Below, piece by piece: positions 8,156-16,214 of a stretch of 46,886 nucleotides of DNA. Position 1 is the first letter of the stretch, and every line of letters begins with the position of its first letter. Source of the DNA: Prevotella veroralis DSM 19559 = JCM 6290. GTDB taxonomy: Bacteria; Bacteroidota; Bacteroidia; Bacteroidales; Bacteroidaceae. A program made the translations under genes and the position numbers. The stretch is taken from assembly GCF_000377625.1 (NCBI RefSeq), contig NZ_KB898340.1:1-46886 (forward strand), read 5' to 3'. The notes beneath the pieces were generated by a model. The model made no database searches, had not been told where the DNA came from, and saw nothing but the letters and a program-made list of their open reading frames with translations.

Positions 8156-9208
8156 TTAGGGTAGATGGTCTTGGCTGAGCCGATATTTTCCTCGTTCTTC
8201 CTTAACCACTATGCCTTTGTTGAGCAGAAATTGCAAGAGTTCTTTAAGTTTGGTTTGCCCATAAGATTGCCCTACAACCTCAGTATAAGCCTTTTTGAGC
8301 ACTGCGATGAGTTCACCATAGGGCAAGACTTCACGCAAAGAAAAGGCTTGTGTCAATGCTTTACGATGTTCGGTGTCGCTTAGGTCGTGGTATGAATGGC
8401 GATGGGGCTTGAGTTCATTGTCCGTGTAAGTCGAATCGACTTCGGGAATGCACACCTCATCTTCCATTTCCTTGAGCCGAAAAGCAAATTTGTCGAAGGG
8501 TTTGGAACGAATGATGGCAGGGGCAACGATGCTTCGCTCGGGCAGCGTGCTGTCCCTCGTGACTTGCAGGACGGTCTCTGCCTTGTTGTTGAGTTCTGTG
8601 CCGATATGCCCTCGTGCGTTGTCATCGCCTTTGTTGAGGTGAAGCACGGTCTGAATGTGAATATTCTGTTCACTCGTCCATTGCATCAGGTCGCCCACCA
8701 ACTTGGTAGCCTCTGTGGAGTTGTTGATGTCGAGCATCAAATCTCGAATGCCGTCAATGACTACCAGTCCCACGTTGGGCGTATGGTAGATGGCATAACG
8801 AATGATTTCTCTGCGCTCATTAGGGTCAGCAATGGCTCTAAGGTGGCTAAATCTCAAATATTCGGGTTCTCTATCAATCGGTAGTCCTGCCAATCGCAGA
8901 ATGCGCTGCATCACGAGTTGGCAATGATAAGGGCTTTGTTCTGTGTCAAAGTAGAGGATATTCCTCTTCGATTCGGGGAATGAAGCCTTATACTCCAGCA
9001 CCTGCCCATTGACAAGAGCTGCTGCAACGATGGCACTCACATTGAAAGTCTTCTTGGCTTTTGCCTTACCTGTCGATACACTGAAGTTCCCCAGTGTGCC
9101 AATAATGGCTTCACCTGCTTGTAGTACAACAGGAGGAAGCGTAAACTCATCGGTTACATGAATGAGAGACTTTCGCCAAATGTATTCATAATCAGTTGTA
9201 TTCATCAT
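8156..9208 (-). CDS. RepA-like AAA ATPase/helicase of the element
   Basis: A 350-aa RecA-fold ATPase of the RepA/AAA_25 type found in Bacteroidetes mobile elements. The P-loop region is GNFSVSTGKAKAKKTF, a non-classical Walker A. Walker B is GLVVIDGIRDLM, and sensor-like VLHLNKG and RGHIGTELNNKAE segments follow. The C-terminal 80 residues look like a small winged-helix region. It probably unwinds or loads at the element origin, together with the primase downstream. The ATG overlaps the DUF3853 stop (ATGA), with AGGAGG just upstream. Confidence 0.8.
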   Translation of the reverse strand: MMNTTDYEYIWRKSLIHVTDEFTLPPVVLQAGEAIIGTLGNFSVSTGKAKAKKTFNVSAIVAAALVNGQVLEYKASFPESKRNILYFDTEQSPYHCQLVMQRILRLAGLPIDREPEYLRFSHLRAIADPNERREIIRYAIYHTPNVGLVVIDGIRDLMLDINNSTEATKLVGDLMQWTSEQNIHIQTVLHLNKGDDNARGHIGTELNNKAETVLQVTRDSTLPERSIVAPAIIRSKPFDKFAFRLKEMEDEVCIPEVDSTYTDNELKPHRHSYHDLSDTEHRKALTQAFSLREVLPYGELIAVLKKAYTEVVGQSYGQTKLKELLQFLLNKGIVVKEERGKYRLSQDHLP

Positions 9209-9513
9209 CGTCCTCCTGTCTTTCGCCCTGCCAATTCAAGTGCAAGGTCAGCATCAACAATAATCTTACGACCGATTTGTGTAATGGCACGATTGATTTT
9301 ACCACTCTGCTTGATACGGTTAGCTGTAGGCAGGCTACACCCAAAGAGGCGTGCAATGCCAGCCAACCCGTACACATATCGCTTTTCTTCTTTGGAGGAA
9401 GAAGCCTTTGTTAATTCCCCACTTGTGGAAATATTACCATGTTGTGCAAGGAAAAGTAATTCTTCACCAGTCATCTGCCAAACAGGCTTGTCCAGTAATT
9501 CGTTTATCGTCAT
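9205..9513 (-). CDS. DUF3853-family HTH protein
   Basis: A 102-aa protein matching the DUF3853 pattern: an N-terminal MTGEELLFLAQ segment and then an excisionase-like helix-turn-helix (YVYGLAGIARLFGCSLPTANRIKQSGKI, followed by AITQIGRKIIVDADLALELA). Such proteins sit at the head of replication/mobilization operons in Bacteroidetes elements and probably act as regulator or excision factor. It is the first gene of the leftward operon DUF3853-repA-primase-mobC-relaxase, with a TAnnTTTG-type promoter 67 nt upstream. Confidence 0.8.
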   Translation of the reverse strand: MTINELLDKPVWQMTGEELLFLAQHGNISTSGELTKASSSKEEKRYVYGLAGIARLFGCSLPTANRIKQSGKINRAITQIGRKIIVDADLALELAGRKTGGR

Positions 9514-9870
9514 AATTCAATTGTTTTGAAATGAATAACTTGCCCTTGCGCATAGGGCTTTCAGTCAGGTCTGACGATGCAAAAGTAGAGAGCTTCTGAT
9601 ACTCTACCAAGAGGCAGGGATATAGCGGGAAGTATAGGGAAATACAAGGATATCAGCGACTATCAAAAATGCTCAATATACATTCTAAAAGTAGGCTATT
9701 TCGGGCACATACACATTGTTTCTCAATCATCATTGATTAGTTAAGAGATTACTTTTAGCGTCCTCTTGAAAGAAAAATTATTTTCAGTGGAGATAAAGTT
9801 CCATTTTTCTTCGTTTTATTCATTATAAGTTCATAACTTTGTAGACAATATCAAGATAAACTATCATCCG
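9514..9870. promoter_or_regulatory. Divergent control region between the leftward operon and the XRE gene
   Basis: Leftward -7 motif TACTTTTG lies at 9580-9587 (complement strand). Rightward -7 motif TAACTTTG lies at 9834-9841, about 30 nt before the XRE start. A GTCAG/CTGAC inverted repeat at about 9563-9574 just downstream of the leftward -7 could be an operator. I see no gene in this stretch. Confidence 0.5.
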
Positions 9871-10074
9871 ATGGGACAGAAAAAAGAGCATAGCAACCTC
9901 ATTAAGGAACATTTGAAGAAGCGAGGTATTACCCAAACGTGGCTCGCCAAAGAGTTAGGTATGAGTTTTAGCATCACCAACGCATACGTTTGCAACCGCA
10001 AGCAACCCAACCTCGCCACTATTTTTAAAGTGGCAGACTTGCTCGGCGTGTCAGTTAAATATTTGGTGAAGTAA
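9871..10074 (+). CDS. XRE-family HTH regulator
   Basis: A 67-aa single-domain Cro/C1-type DNA-binding protein. The HTH runs ITQTWLAKELGMSFSITNAYVCNRKQPNLATIFKVADLLGV, nearly the whole protein. It lies 9 nt upstream of the methyltransferase gene on the same strand, so it is likely a controller protein for the restriction-modification pair, or the element's own repressor given its divergent position to the mobility operon. Start 9871 follows a TAACTTTG promoter motif. Confidence 0.8.
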   Translation: MGQKKEHSNLIKEHLKKRGITQTWLAKELGMSFSITNAYVCNRKQPNLATIFKVADLLGVSVKYLVK

Positions 10075-10083
10075 ATACAGTAT

Positions 10084-11643
10084 ATGACGACAAATACAAA
10101 AAGCAAAAAAAAATCTTCTCAGTATTTTATGCATAAATATTGGGGGAAAAAGCCTGCAGCAGGTTTAAGTCCTTTAATTGATAAATACACACAGACTGGA
10201 GATACGATTATTGACCCTTTTTCTGGCTATGGTGTTTTCTGCTGTGAGGCTTATTTGAAAAATCGTAATGTGATAGTAAATGATTTAAATCCAATTGCTA
10301 ATTTTATTGCCAGGAATTTATTTTCTAAAGATATAAACATCTCAAACGTAAAGAAAGCTTGGGAAAAAATCAAACAAGACTTAACTCCTTATGTAAAGCT
10401 GTGGTATGAAATATCAATTGACGATATCACCTATCTTCCTATTTCTGTCTTAAGATCAAAAGATGGTTTGCCGATTCGATTCACTTATAAAAACGATAGA
10501 AAAACCTCGACTATAGACATTCCGACCAAATTAGCAGAAAAATTTTGTTCATACGAAAATAATTCTAAAATTTATGATTGGTATCCTGTAGTAAACATAA
10601 TCGAAAACTCCCGAATCTCAGCATATCCAAATATGAAAGTCGAGGATCTCTTCACAAAAAGAACCCTTGCTTGTCATGCAAAATTATTGTCTTTAATAGA
10701 AAAATATTCTTCGGGAGCAGAAAAAGACTTGTTATTAATTGCGTTTACTGCAAATTTAGCAAATTGTTCTAAACTCGTACCTCCTATAAAAAGTAGAGGT
10801 ATGCTATCCCAAGGTGCTTGGATGACTGGTTTTTATATAGGTGAGACTTATATTGAAAATAATGTTTTGCATTATTTTGAGAATCGCTTAAAAAAAGCTA
10901 TAAAGGGTAAGGAAAATTATTTAGATGCGATTTTAGGTAATTTGGGAACAGACCCAGTGACATCCGATTTTAGGATAACCAATTATGACGCAAAAAGAAT
11001 ACGGTTAGCTAATAATTCTGTAGACTATGTTTTCACAGATCCTCCTTACGGTGACAGTGTACCATACTTTGAACAAAGCATTATTTGGAATTCGTGGCTA
11101 AAATTATCTCCTGACTATTCACAAGAAATTGTAATATCAGATAGTAATCAACGAGAAAAAAACATCAGTTCTTTCGAGAAAGATATTAATTCGGCAATCT
11201 CGGAAATTAGAAGAATCTTAAAAGATAATAAGTATTTCTCACTAACTTTCCACTCTCTCTCGGGATTAGAATGGAAAGCTATAAGTAATGCATGCGTATT
11301 TAATAACTTTAACGTTGTTGATTATGAGTGGCTTGAACAAAAAACTTATCCTCCTCGACAACTCAATCGAATAAAGTCTATAAAAGGAGATGTGCTTGTT
11401 ACATTCCGGAAGAACCCAGATCCTGTTTGCCTTCATGTCTGTGATGATGAACAATTCACGAGTATTATAAAAGACTTAATAACTAATACCATTCAAAATG
11501 GAATTAATGATACCAATGGTATAATGATGGCTATAATGGAATGGGTTTTACGCAATATGATCATCATCGGAAACGTTGATGTCTTTAAACTTTTAAATAA
11601 CAATTATTTACTTAAAGCCGATGGGCGATGGGGTGTTAAATAA
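10084..11643 (+). CDS. DNA methyltransferase of a probable type II R-M pair
   Basis: A 519-aa SAM-dependent DNA methylase. Motif I is DPFSGYG (D44-G50), preceded by a motif X-like HKYWGKKPAAGL. Motif IV is TDPPYGDS, with D319-Y322, pointing to amino (N6-adenine or N4-cytosine) methylation. Some 270 residues lie between motifs I and IV, room for the target recognition domain in an alpha-class-like order. It starts 9 nt after the XRE gene; the candidate endonuclease follows 87 nt later. Recognition sequence cannot be read from the protein. AT-rich, unlike the neighbouring backbone genes. Confidence 0.8.
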   Translation: MTTNTKSKKKSSQYFMHKYWGKKPAAGLSPLIDKYTQTGDTIIDPFSGYGVFCCEAYLKNRNVIVNDLNPIANFIARNLFSKDINISNVKKAWEKIKQDLTPYVKLWYEISIDDITYLPISVLRSKDGLPIRFTYKNDRKTSTIDIPTKLAEKFCSYENNSKIYDWYPVVNIIENSRISAYPNMKVEDLFTKRTLACHAKLLSLIEKYSSGAEKDLLLIAFTANLANCSKLVPPIKSRGMLSQGAWMTGFYIGETYIENNVLHYFENRLKKAIKGKENYLDAILGNLGTDPVTSDFRITNYDAKRIRLANNSVDYVFTDPPYGDSVPYFEQSIIWNSWLKLSPDYSQEIVISDSNQREKNISSFEKDINSAISEIRRILKDNKYFSLTFHSLSGLEWKAISNACVFNNFNVVDYEWLEQKTYPPRQLNRIKSIKGDVLVTFRKNPDPVCLHVCDDEQFTSIIKDLITNTIQNGINDTNGIMMAIMEWVLRNMIIIGNVDVFKLLNNNYLLKADGRWGVK

Positions 11644-11730
11644 ATTCAATACGAAAAAATGCAAAATAAGTCGTATAAAACATCATTATTAACAGATATG
11701 GATTTATTTATTTCATAAAATAGAATTATT

Positions 11731-12819
11731 ATGACAAATTTTGAAAGATGGGACCAAGAGTTTCGTACCCAAAATCTATACGCGTTTAATCATAATGAGA
11801 ATGCATTGCTTTACTTGAAAGTAAGAGCCGTATGCAGAAGTAAACAGATAAAGCAATTTGTGAAGAATAACAATATTGTCCTCAAATCTACCAAAATAGG
11901 TGAACAATTCGCCGAATTGTACTCTATTATGGAGAATACCCCTAATAGCATGGCTATGCTTGATACCTATCTATTTAACAGAAACAATGAGTGGTATCAC
12001 ACAATGGGCGTTGACGAAGAAAAATTGAAAAGTGATCTGCGCAAAATTACAAGTTACGAATGGGGAGGTGACCAAGAGAACTCACTTGATCAGTATCTCG
12101 TTAGAAGATACATCAAAACCATTAGTGATTTTGATATACTCAAAAGTAAAGCAGATGCCATTGCTGCTAATGCTTGGAAATTTGTGCAGACGAGTTGGTA
12201 TAATAATTGGACATCATATCTTATAGAATCTATTTTCAAGAAACATGAACGTGTCCTATCCGCAGTTGGAGAAATCAAGAGTGTTGACTTTTTTATCGAC
12301 AATAATCCAATAGATTTGAAAGTAACTTACTTTCCTGAAGCTTATTTGCAGAGTAAATTAAAGGAGAAATTAGGGAATAAAGAGATTACATGGCTTAAAC
12401 ATCAAGCTAAGTCGTTCAATATTATGCCAGACAGAAATCTCTCCGATTCGGAACAATACTATTTTCTTAAAGAGGAACTAGAAAATCATGGACATTCTGC
12501 GGTTGTTACAAATCTTATTTCTACAAGAAAGCAAGTGGTCAAAGAAGCGCAAAATAAACCAGAAAACCTTATGAAATGGCTATATGAGAACCAAAGTTCT
12601 CGCTTGTTTGGTGCAGAAAATCGTTTATTTATAATCCTTATTGACTCTACCAATATGAATCAATCGTGGAAAATGAAACGAGCATTCTCATTGATTGAAC
12701 CACAAATAAACGGCTATCTAGATACGTTCAACTCTGAATCATTAAAGAAGATAGATTTTGCTTTTAATAAAAAAGGTTATGAGAGCCTCTCCGATATAAT
12801 TTTCGTTATAAAAGAGTAA
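11731..12819 (+). CDS. Putative restriction endonuclease partner
   Basis: A 362-aa protein without recognisable family. A PD-(D/E)XK-like core is visible: GEIKSVDFFIDNNPIDLKVTYFP, with D186 at a strand end and D195-L-K197 as the D-x-K element. No membrane or signal segments. It follows the methyltransferase on the same strand with the same AT-rich composition, and Type II enzymes are usually recognised by exactly this pairing. An alternative is a methylation-dependent or unrelated nuclease. Confidence 0.6.
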   Translation: MTNFERWDQEFRTQNLYAFNHNENALLYLKVRAVCRSKQIKQFVKNNNIVLKSTKIGEQFAELYSIMENTPNSMAMLDTYLFNRNNEWYHTMGVDEEKLKSDLRKITSYEWGGDQENSLDQYLVRRYIKTISDFDILKSKADAIAANAWKFVQTSWYNNWTSYLIESIFKKHERVLSAVGEIKSVDFFIDNNPIDLKVTYFPEAYLQSKLKEKLGNKEITWLKHQAKSFNIMPDRNLSDSEQYYFLKEELENHGHSAVVTNLISTRKQVVKEAQNKPENLMKWLYENQSSRLFGAENRLFIILIDSTNMNQSWKMKRAFSLIEPQINGYLDTFNSESLKKIDFAFNKKGYESLSDIIFVIKE

Positions 12820-13028
12820 CTGTAAAATGGAAAAAGAACGGTTCGTTCTATATATATATCTGAATATCGTTGTATAGCAAAAAGCATCCGAGTAGCACTT
12901 AGGGTGGGAATGGGCATTTCGACTCGCTAAGATGTATGTTTACCTTTCGCTAATTAAAAGAAGGAACAGTCTTAAGTCATAAAATATTGTTAATTAATAG
13001 AATATTATACATAAGCTAAGTATTAGTT

Positions 13029-14012
13029 ATGGAAGATATTAAGCAATTAGATGCAAATATTCTTGAGATTCATTATTGGCTTGCCAATGACAACCATTCA
13101 ATGGATGCAAAAGTCTTTTATACCTGTCAGCAGGAATTATTGGGACTAATTGAATATATTGCAAAGCAATTCGGAGTTACAATCAGTATTGAAACTTTTC
13201 CTTTAGTGGAAGGTGGAATAAAAACTTGGTTGAAAACAAATGGTTTGTCTTTAGTCGCAATTCCTTTAATTGTCACAATTGTAGGAAATATCTTGAGTTC
13301 AGCTCCATCAGAAGCGATAGGAGAACTTATCAAACATCAGATTGAAGAGTATTTGAAGTCTCCTGAAGTTAAAGAGTTAGAGGTTTTACGTAATGAAAAA
13401 GAAAAACTCATTTTAGAAGCAGAAATAGCAGAATTAAAGGGGAGAAGCAGAAACTTTCAAACGCAACACGCTGATACGGCAATTCGTGTAAAGCGTTCTA
13501 ACTACTACCAAAAACTTATTAATTATAAAAATCTTGAAAAAATTAGCTTTGAGCAGAAAGACCATCCTCTGAGGGAAAGAAATATTTGGGAAGGGACAGT
13601 ATCGAAGGAACATTTTTCATCTTACCAAATTGATTCTTCAGATGTAGATCCCGTAGAACACACAGAGGCTATGATTGAGATAGTTGCTCCAATCCTTAAG
13701 CGAAGCAAGAGAAAGTGGAGAGGAATATATAAGAAAAAAGATATTTCATTTAGAATGTCCGATCAAGAGTTTCAAAATGATGTATATTCCCGGAAAATAT
13801 CATTTTCCAATGGAAGTATAATAAATTGTCTATTGATAGAAAAACAGAAAATAAATGGAGACGGAGAGGTGGTAACCTCAGAATATGAAGTTATTGAGGT
13901 TAATAATATGTCTATAAATGGAGTTCCTCAAGAGGTGATACACCATCGTAAATCTAAAAAGAAGGAGAATGACTATGTATATCCTAGCTTATTTAGTGAT
14001 ATGGATACTTAA
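13029..14012 (+). CDS. Unrecognised membrane protein in cargo block 2
   Basis: A 327-aa protein I do not recognise. It has an acidic N-terminal domain (1-65), one hydrophobic segment (about 72-90, LSLVAIPLIVTIVGNILS), a charged helical/coiled-coil stretch (about 100-140) and a C-terminal basic/beta-rich domain (about 200-300) with no motif I can name. It is preceded by a 209-nt gap with no clear signal. It sits between the R-M pair and the RhuM gene, so a defence or effector role is possible but not supported by the sequence itself. Confidence 0.6.
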   Translation: MEDIKQLDANILEIHYWLANDNHSMDAKVFYTCQQELLGLIEYIAKQFGVTISIETFPLVEGGIKTWLKTNGLSLVAIPLIVTIVGNILSSAPSEAIGELIKHQIEEYLKSPEVKELEVLRNEKEKLILEAEIAELKGRSRNFQTQHADTAIRVKRSNYYQKLINYKNLEKISFEQKDHPLRERNIWEGTVSKEHFSSYQIDSSDVDPVEHTEAMIEIVAPILKRSKRKWRGIYKKKDISFRMSDQEFQNDVYSRKISFSNGSIINCLLIEKQKINGDGEVVTSEYEVIEVNNMSINGVPQEVIHHRKSKKKENDYVYPSLFSDMDT

Positions 14013-14035
14013 ATCAAAATAATTTATTCATAAAA

Positions 14036-15049
14036 ATGACAGGAAGGAATAATGAAGGGCACCTCATCATCTACCAAGATGATAACGGTTTAGTAAAGGT
14101 GAACGTGCGCTTTGCTGACGAGGATGTGTGGCTCACGCAGGGCCAGTTGGCCGAGATTTACGATACTACGCAACAGAATATAGCCCTGCATATCAAGAAT
14201 ATCTATGCCGACAAGGAATTGGCAGACGAGGCAACTCACAAGAAATACTTGTTAATTCGGCAGGAAGGTAATCGCAATGTGCAACGCAACATTGACCACT
14301 ATAATCTTGATATGATTATAGCTATTGGGTATCGAGTACAATCGCAAGTAGCGACACGCTTCCGCCGTTGGGCAACAGAGCGACTACATGAGTATATCCA
14401 AAAGGGCTTTGCGATGGATGATGACCGATTGAAGCAAGGCGGTAATCGCTATTTCAGAGAGTTGCTGCAACGCATTCGGGACATTCGGGCTTCGGAACGC
14501 AATTTTTACCAGCAGGTAACGGATATCTACGCCACATCTGTGGATTATGATCCACGCACCGATCTCACACGCACTTTCTTTGCGACAGTGCAAAACAAGT
14601 TGCATTATGCCATACACGAGCATACCGCTGCCGAGATTATCTATGACCGTGTGGACTGTGATAAACCCTTTGTGGGCATGACCAATTTCAAGGGGGACTA
14701 TATCACCAAAGACGATGTAAAAGTAGCCAAGAACTATCTCACTGAAAACGAACTGCAACGGCTCAACCTGCTTGTGTCGCAATTTTTAGACTTTGCCGAG
14801 TTTCAAGCCCTTGAAGAACGTCCCATGCGAATGACAGACTGGATAGCCGCTCTTGACAACCAAATCATTGCCCTACAACGCAAATTATTGGAGGGTAAAG
14901 GCAGTGTGTCGCATCAAGAAGCCATAGAAAAAGCCGAACGAGAGTTCAATATCTATCGCCAAAGAGAAATGGCACAACTTAAAAGCGATTTCGACAAAAT
15001 GGTGAAACGCTTGCCAAAGCGTGGCAACAGTTCATCAAACATAAAATAA
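14036..15049 (+). CDS. RhuM-family protein
   Basis: A 337-aa member of the virulence RhuM family: N-terminal VRFADEDVWLTQGQLAEIYDTTQQNIALHIKNIY (HTH-like), then the conserved YNLDMIIAIGYRVQSQVATRFRRWAT segment, and a C-terminal domain around FFATVQNKLHYAIHEHTAAEIIYDRVD. RhuM was named in Salmonella; its biochemical activity is not established, and homologs are common in mobile elements. It is the last gene before the right end of the element and its base composition is closer to the backbone than to the AT-rich genes before it. Confidence 0.85.
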   Translation: MTGRNNEGHLIIYQDDNGLVKVNVRFADEDVWLTQGQLAEIYDTTQQNIALHIKNIYADKELADEATHKKYLLIRQEGNRNVQRNIDHYNLDMIIAIGYRVQSQVATRFRRWATERLHEYIQKGFAMDDDRLKQGGNRYFRELLQRIRDIRASERNFYQQVTDIYATSVDYDPRTDLTRTFFATVQNKLHYAIHEHTAAEIIYDRVDCDKPFVGMTNFKGDYITKDDVKVAKNYLTENELQRLNLLVSQFLDFAEFQALEERPMRMTDWIAALDNQIIALQRKLLEGKGSVSHQEAIEKAEREFNIYRQREMAQLKSDFDKMVKRLPKRGNSSSNIK

Positions 15050-15110
15050 TAAATCTGCTTACACTCAATTCAACCTCATTAAGGTGTAGCATTTTCTTTG
15101 CAATAGAATA

Positions 15111-15159
15111 TTTGGGTGTAGAAAAGGGTGTAAATCACGTAACTCGTTGATTTACACCC
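15111..15159. promoter_or_regulatory. Right-end GGGTGTA repeats, putative integrase arm sites
   Basis: TTTGGGTGTA at 15111-15120 and GGGTGTAAATCA at 15126-15137 are followed by the exact complement TGATTTACACCC at 15148-15159. The core is shared with the left-end repeats at 381-422. Confidence 0.5.
15126..15159 (-). terminator. Hairpin downstream of tRNA-Ser
   Basis: Read leftward, a perfect 12-bp stem (15159-15148 with 15137-15126) is followed by TTTTC. It could end tRNA-Ser transcription, in which case the element supplies the terminator. It overlaps the putative arm sites. Confidence 0.5.
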
Positions 15160-15166
15160 TTGTTTG

Positions 15167-15254
15167 CGGAGAGAGAGGGATTCGAACCCCCGAAACGATT
15201 TCGTCGTTTACACGCTTTCCAGGCGTGCCTCTTCAACCACTCGAGCATCTTTCC
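15167..15254 (-). tRNA. tRNA-Ser (anticodon GGA)
   Basis: An 88-nt gene starting GGAAAGATGCTCGAGTGG on the minus strand. The anticodon loop is CTGGAAA in a perfect CACGC/GCGTG stem (anticodon complement at 15218-15220). A long variable arm identifies a class II tRNA. The T-arm contains GGTTCGAATCC, and CCA is not encoded. One A-C mismatch is present in the acceptor stem (GGAAAGA against TCTCTCC). The 3' end forms the element's right att core. Confidence 0.93.
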
Positions 15255-15349
15255 TAGTTGTTTTGCATGTTAGAGAGCATTGATTCGCGAAAAACTGATG
15301 TGCAAAATTAATCGTTTCATTCTATAGTCTCATTAAAAGATGAGAGTTT

Positions 15350-16201
15350 TTAATATTCTTTAATATCTCTACTTGAGGTCGCCCCTTGCACTTTAATGCC
15401 GAAAATACGTGCTACATTCTCATTTGTTTGTCGTGCAATTTCCTCTTCATCAACACCATAGCTCAATGCAAGCGTTTGCATTACTTCAACCACAAATGCA
15501 CTTTCATTACGTTTACCACGGTATGGAACTGGTGCCATGTAAGGGCTATCAGTCTCTAAAACGATACGATTCAATGGAACAGCAGCTGGCAGATCCTCAC
15601 GCAAATGACTACTCTTAAAAGTAGAAACGCCCCCTATCCCTAATGCAAAACGATCAAAACGAAGGAAGGCTTCAGCCTCTTTTTGATTACCAGTAAAGCA
15701 GTGGAAAACACCACCAGGAAGCTCCTTTTCATGCGGACGCATGATATGCAACATCTCATTCTGAGCCTTCCTACAATGAATCATCAAGGGTAGTTGCGTC
15801 TCAACACTCCACTTGACAGCCTCCTCAAAAGCAGCAAGTTGCTGTTGTTCATAGTCACGCGACCAATAGAAGTCAAGCCCAACTTCACCAATAGCGATGA
15901 ACGTTTCTCCAGGTAAAGCTGTACCATCAGTCTGCTTTTTAATAGACTCTTTTAGACGAGCATACATCTTTTCGAGCACCTCCTGCCAATCATCACGCAC
16001 CTCTTCTGGCTGTAATCCAATCATTGGATAGCATATATCAGGGTATTGTCTACAAACAGCTAATATATTATCTACCGACTTTAAGTCGACAGAAGGTAGG
16101 AATATCTTCCCCACCCCAGCCTCTTTTGCACGCATGATAACCTCTGAAAGATCCTCAGAAAAGTCCTCTACATCTAAATGAGCATGTGTATCTATTATCA
16201 T
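15350..16201 (-). CDS. tatD: TatD-family metal-dependent hydrolase
   Basis: A 283-aa TIM-barrel hydrolase of the TatD DNase family, linked to DNA repair or fragmentation in studied members. It shows the N-terminal DTHAHLD metal-binding motif, the GEVGLDFYW glutamate strand, the MIHCRKA histidine strand, FHCFTG and the C-terminal ETDSPYMAP aspartate. I chose ATG 16201; the frame extends only through a TTG to 16210. It follows the polyprenyl synthase by 13 nt on the same strand and is probably cotranscribed with it. Confidence 0.93.
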   Translation of the reverse strand: MIIDTHAHLDVEDFSEDLSEVIMRAKEAGVGKIFLPSVDLKSVDNILAVCRQYPDICYPMIGLQPEEVRDDWQEVLEKMYARLKESIKKQTDGTALPGETFIAIGEVGLDFYWSRDYEQQQLAAFEEAVKWSVETQLPLMIHCRKAQNEMLHIMRPHEKELPGGVFHCFTGNQKEAEAFLRFDRFALGIGGVSTFKSSHLREDLPAAVPLNRIVLETDSPYMAPVPYRGKRNESAFVVEVMQTLALSYGVDEEEIARQTNENVARIFGIKVQGATSSRDIKEY

Positions 16202-16214
16202 TGTTATCAATTAG

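Larger units (their letters stand above)
253..15178. mobile_element. Integrative mobilizable element in tRNA-Ser(GGA)
   Basis: The 13-bp direct repeat GCGGAGAGAGAGG occurs at 253-265 and 15166-15178. The right copy is the 3' end of the tRNA-Ser gene, and the tyrosine integrase starts 160 nt inside the left copy. Between them are MobC, a MobP-type relaxase, a primase, a RepA-like ATPase, a DUF3853 HTH protein and two cargo blocks. No VirB/Tra secretion genes are present, so it should be mobilizable rather than self-transmissible. The left att copy diverges after 13 bp, which is normal when only the core is duplicated. Confidence 0.8.

Noticed and set aside
12820..13028. Possible small RNA between the endonuclease and membrane protein genes
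   Set aside because: No consensus promoter or terminator is visible.
253..15178. Self-transmissible ICE
   Set aside because: No coupling protein or type IV secretion genes are in the element; only relaxase, MobC and a small membrane protein are present.
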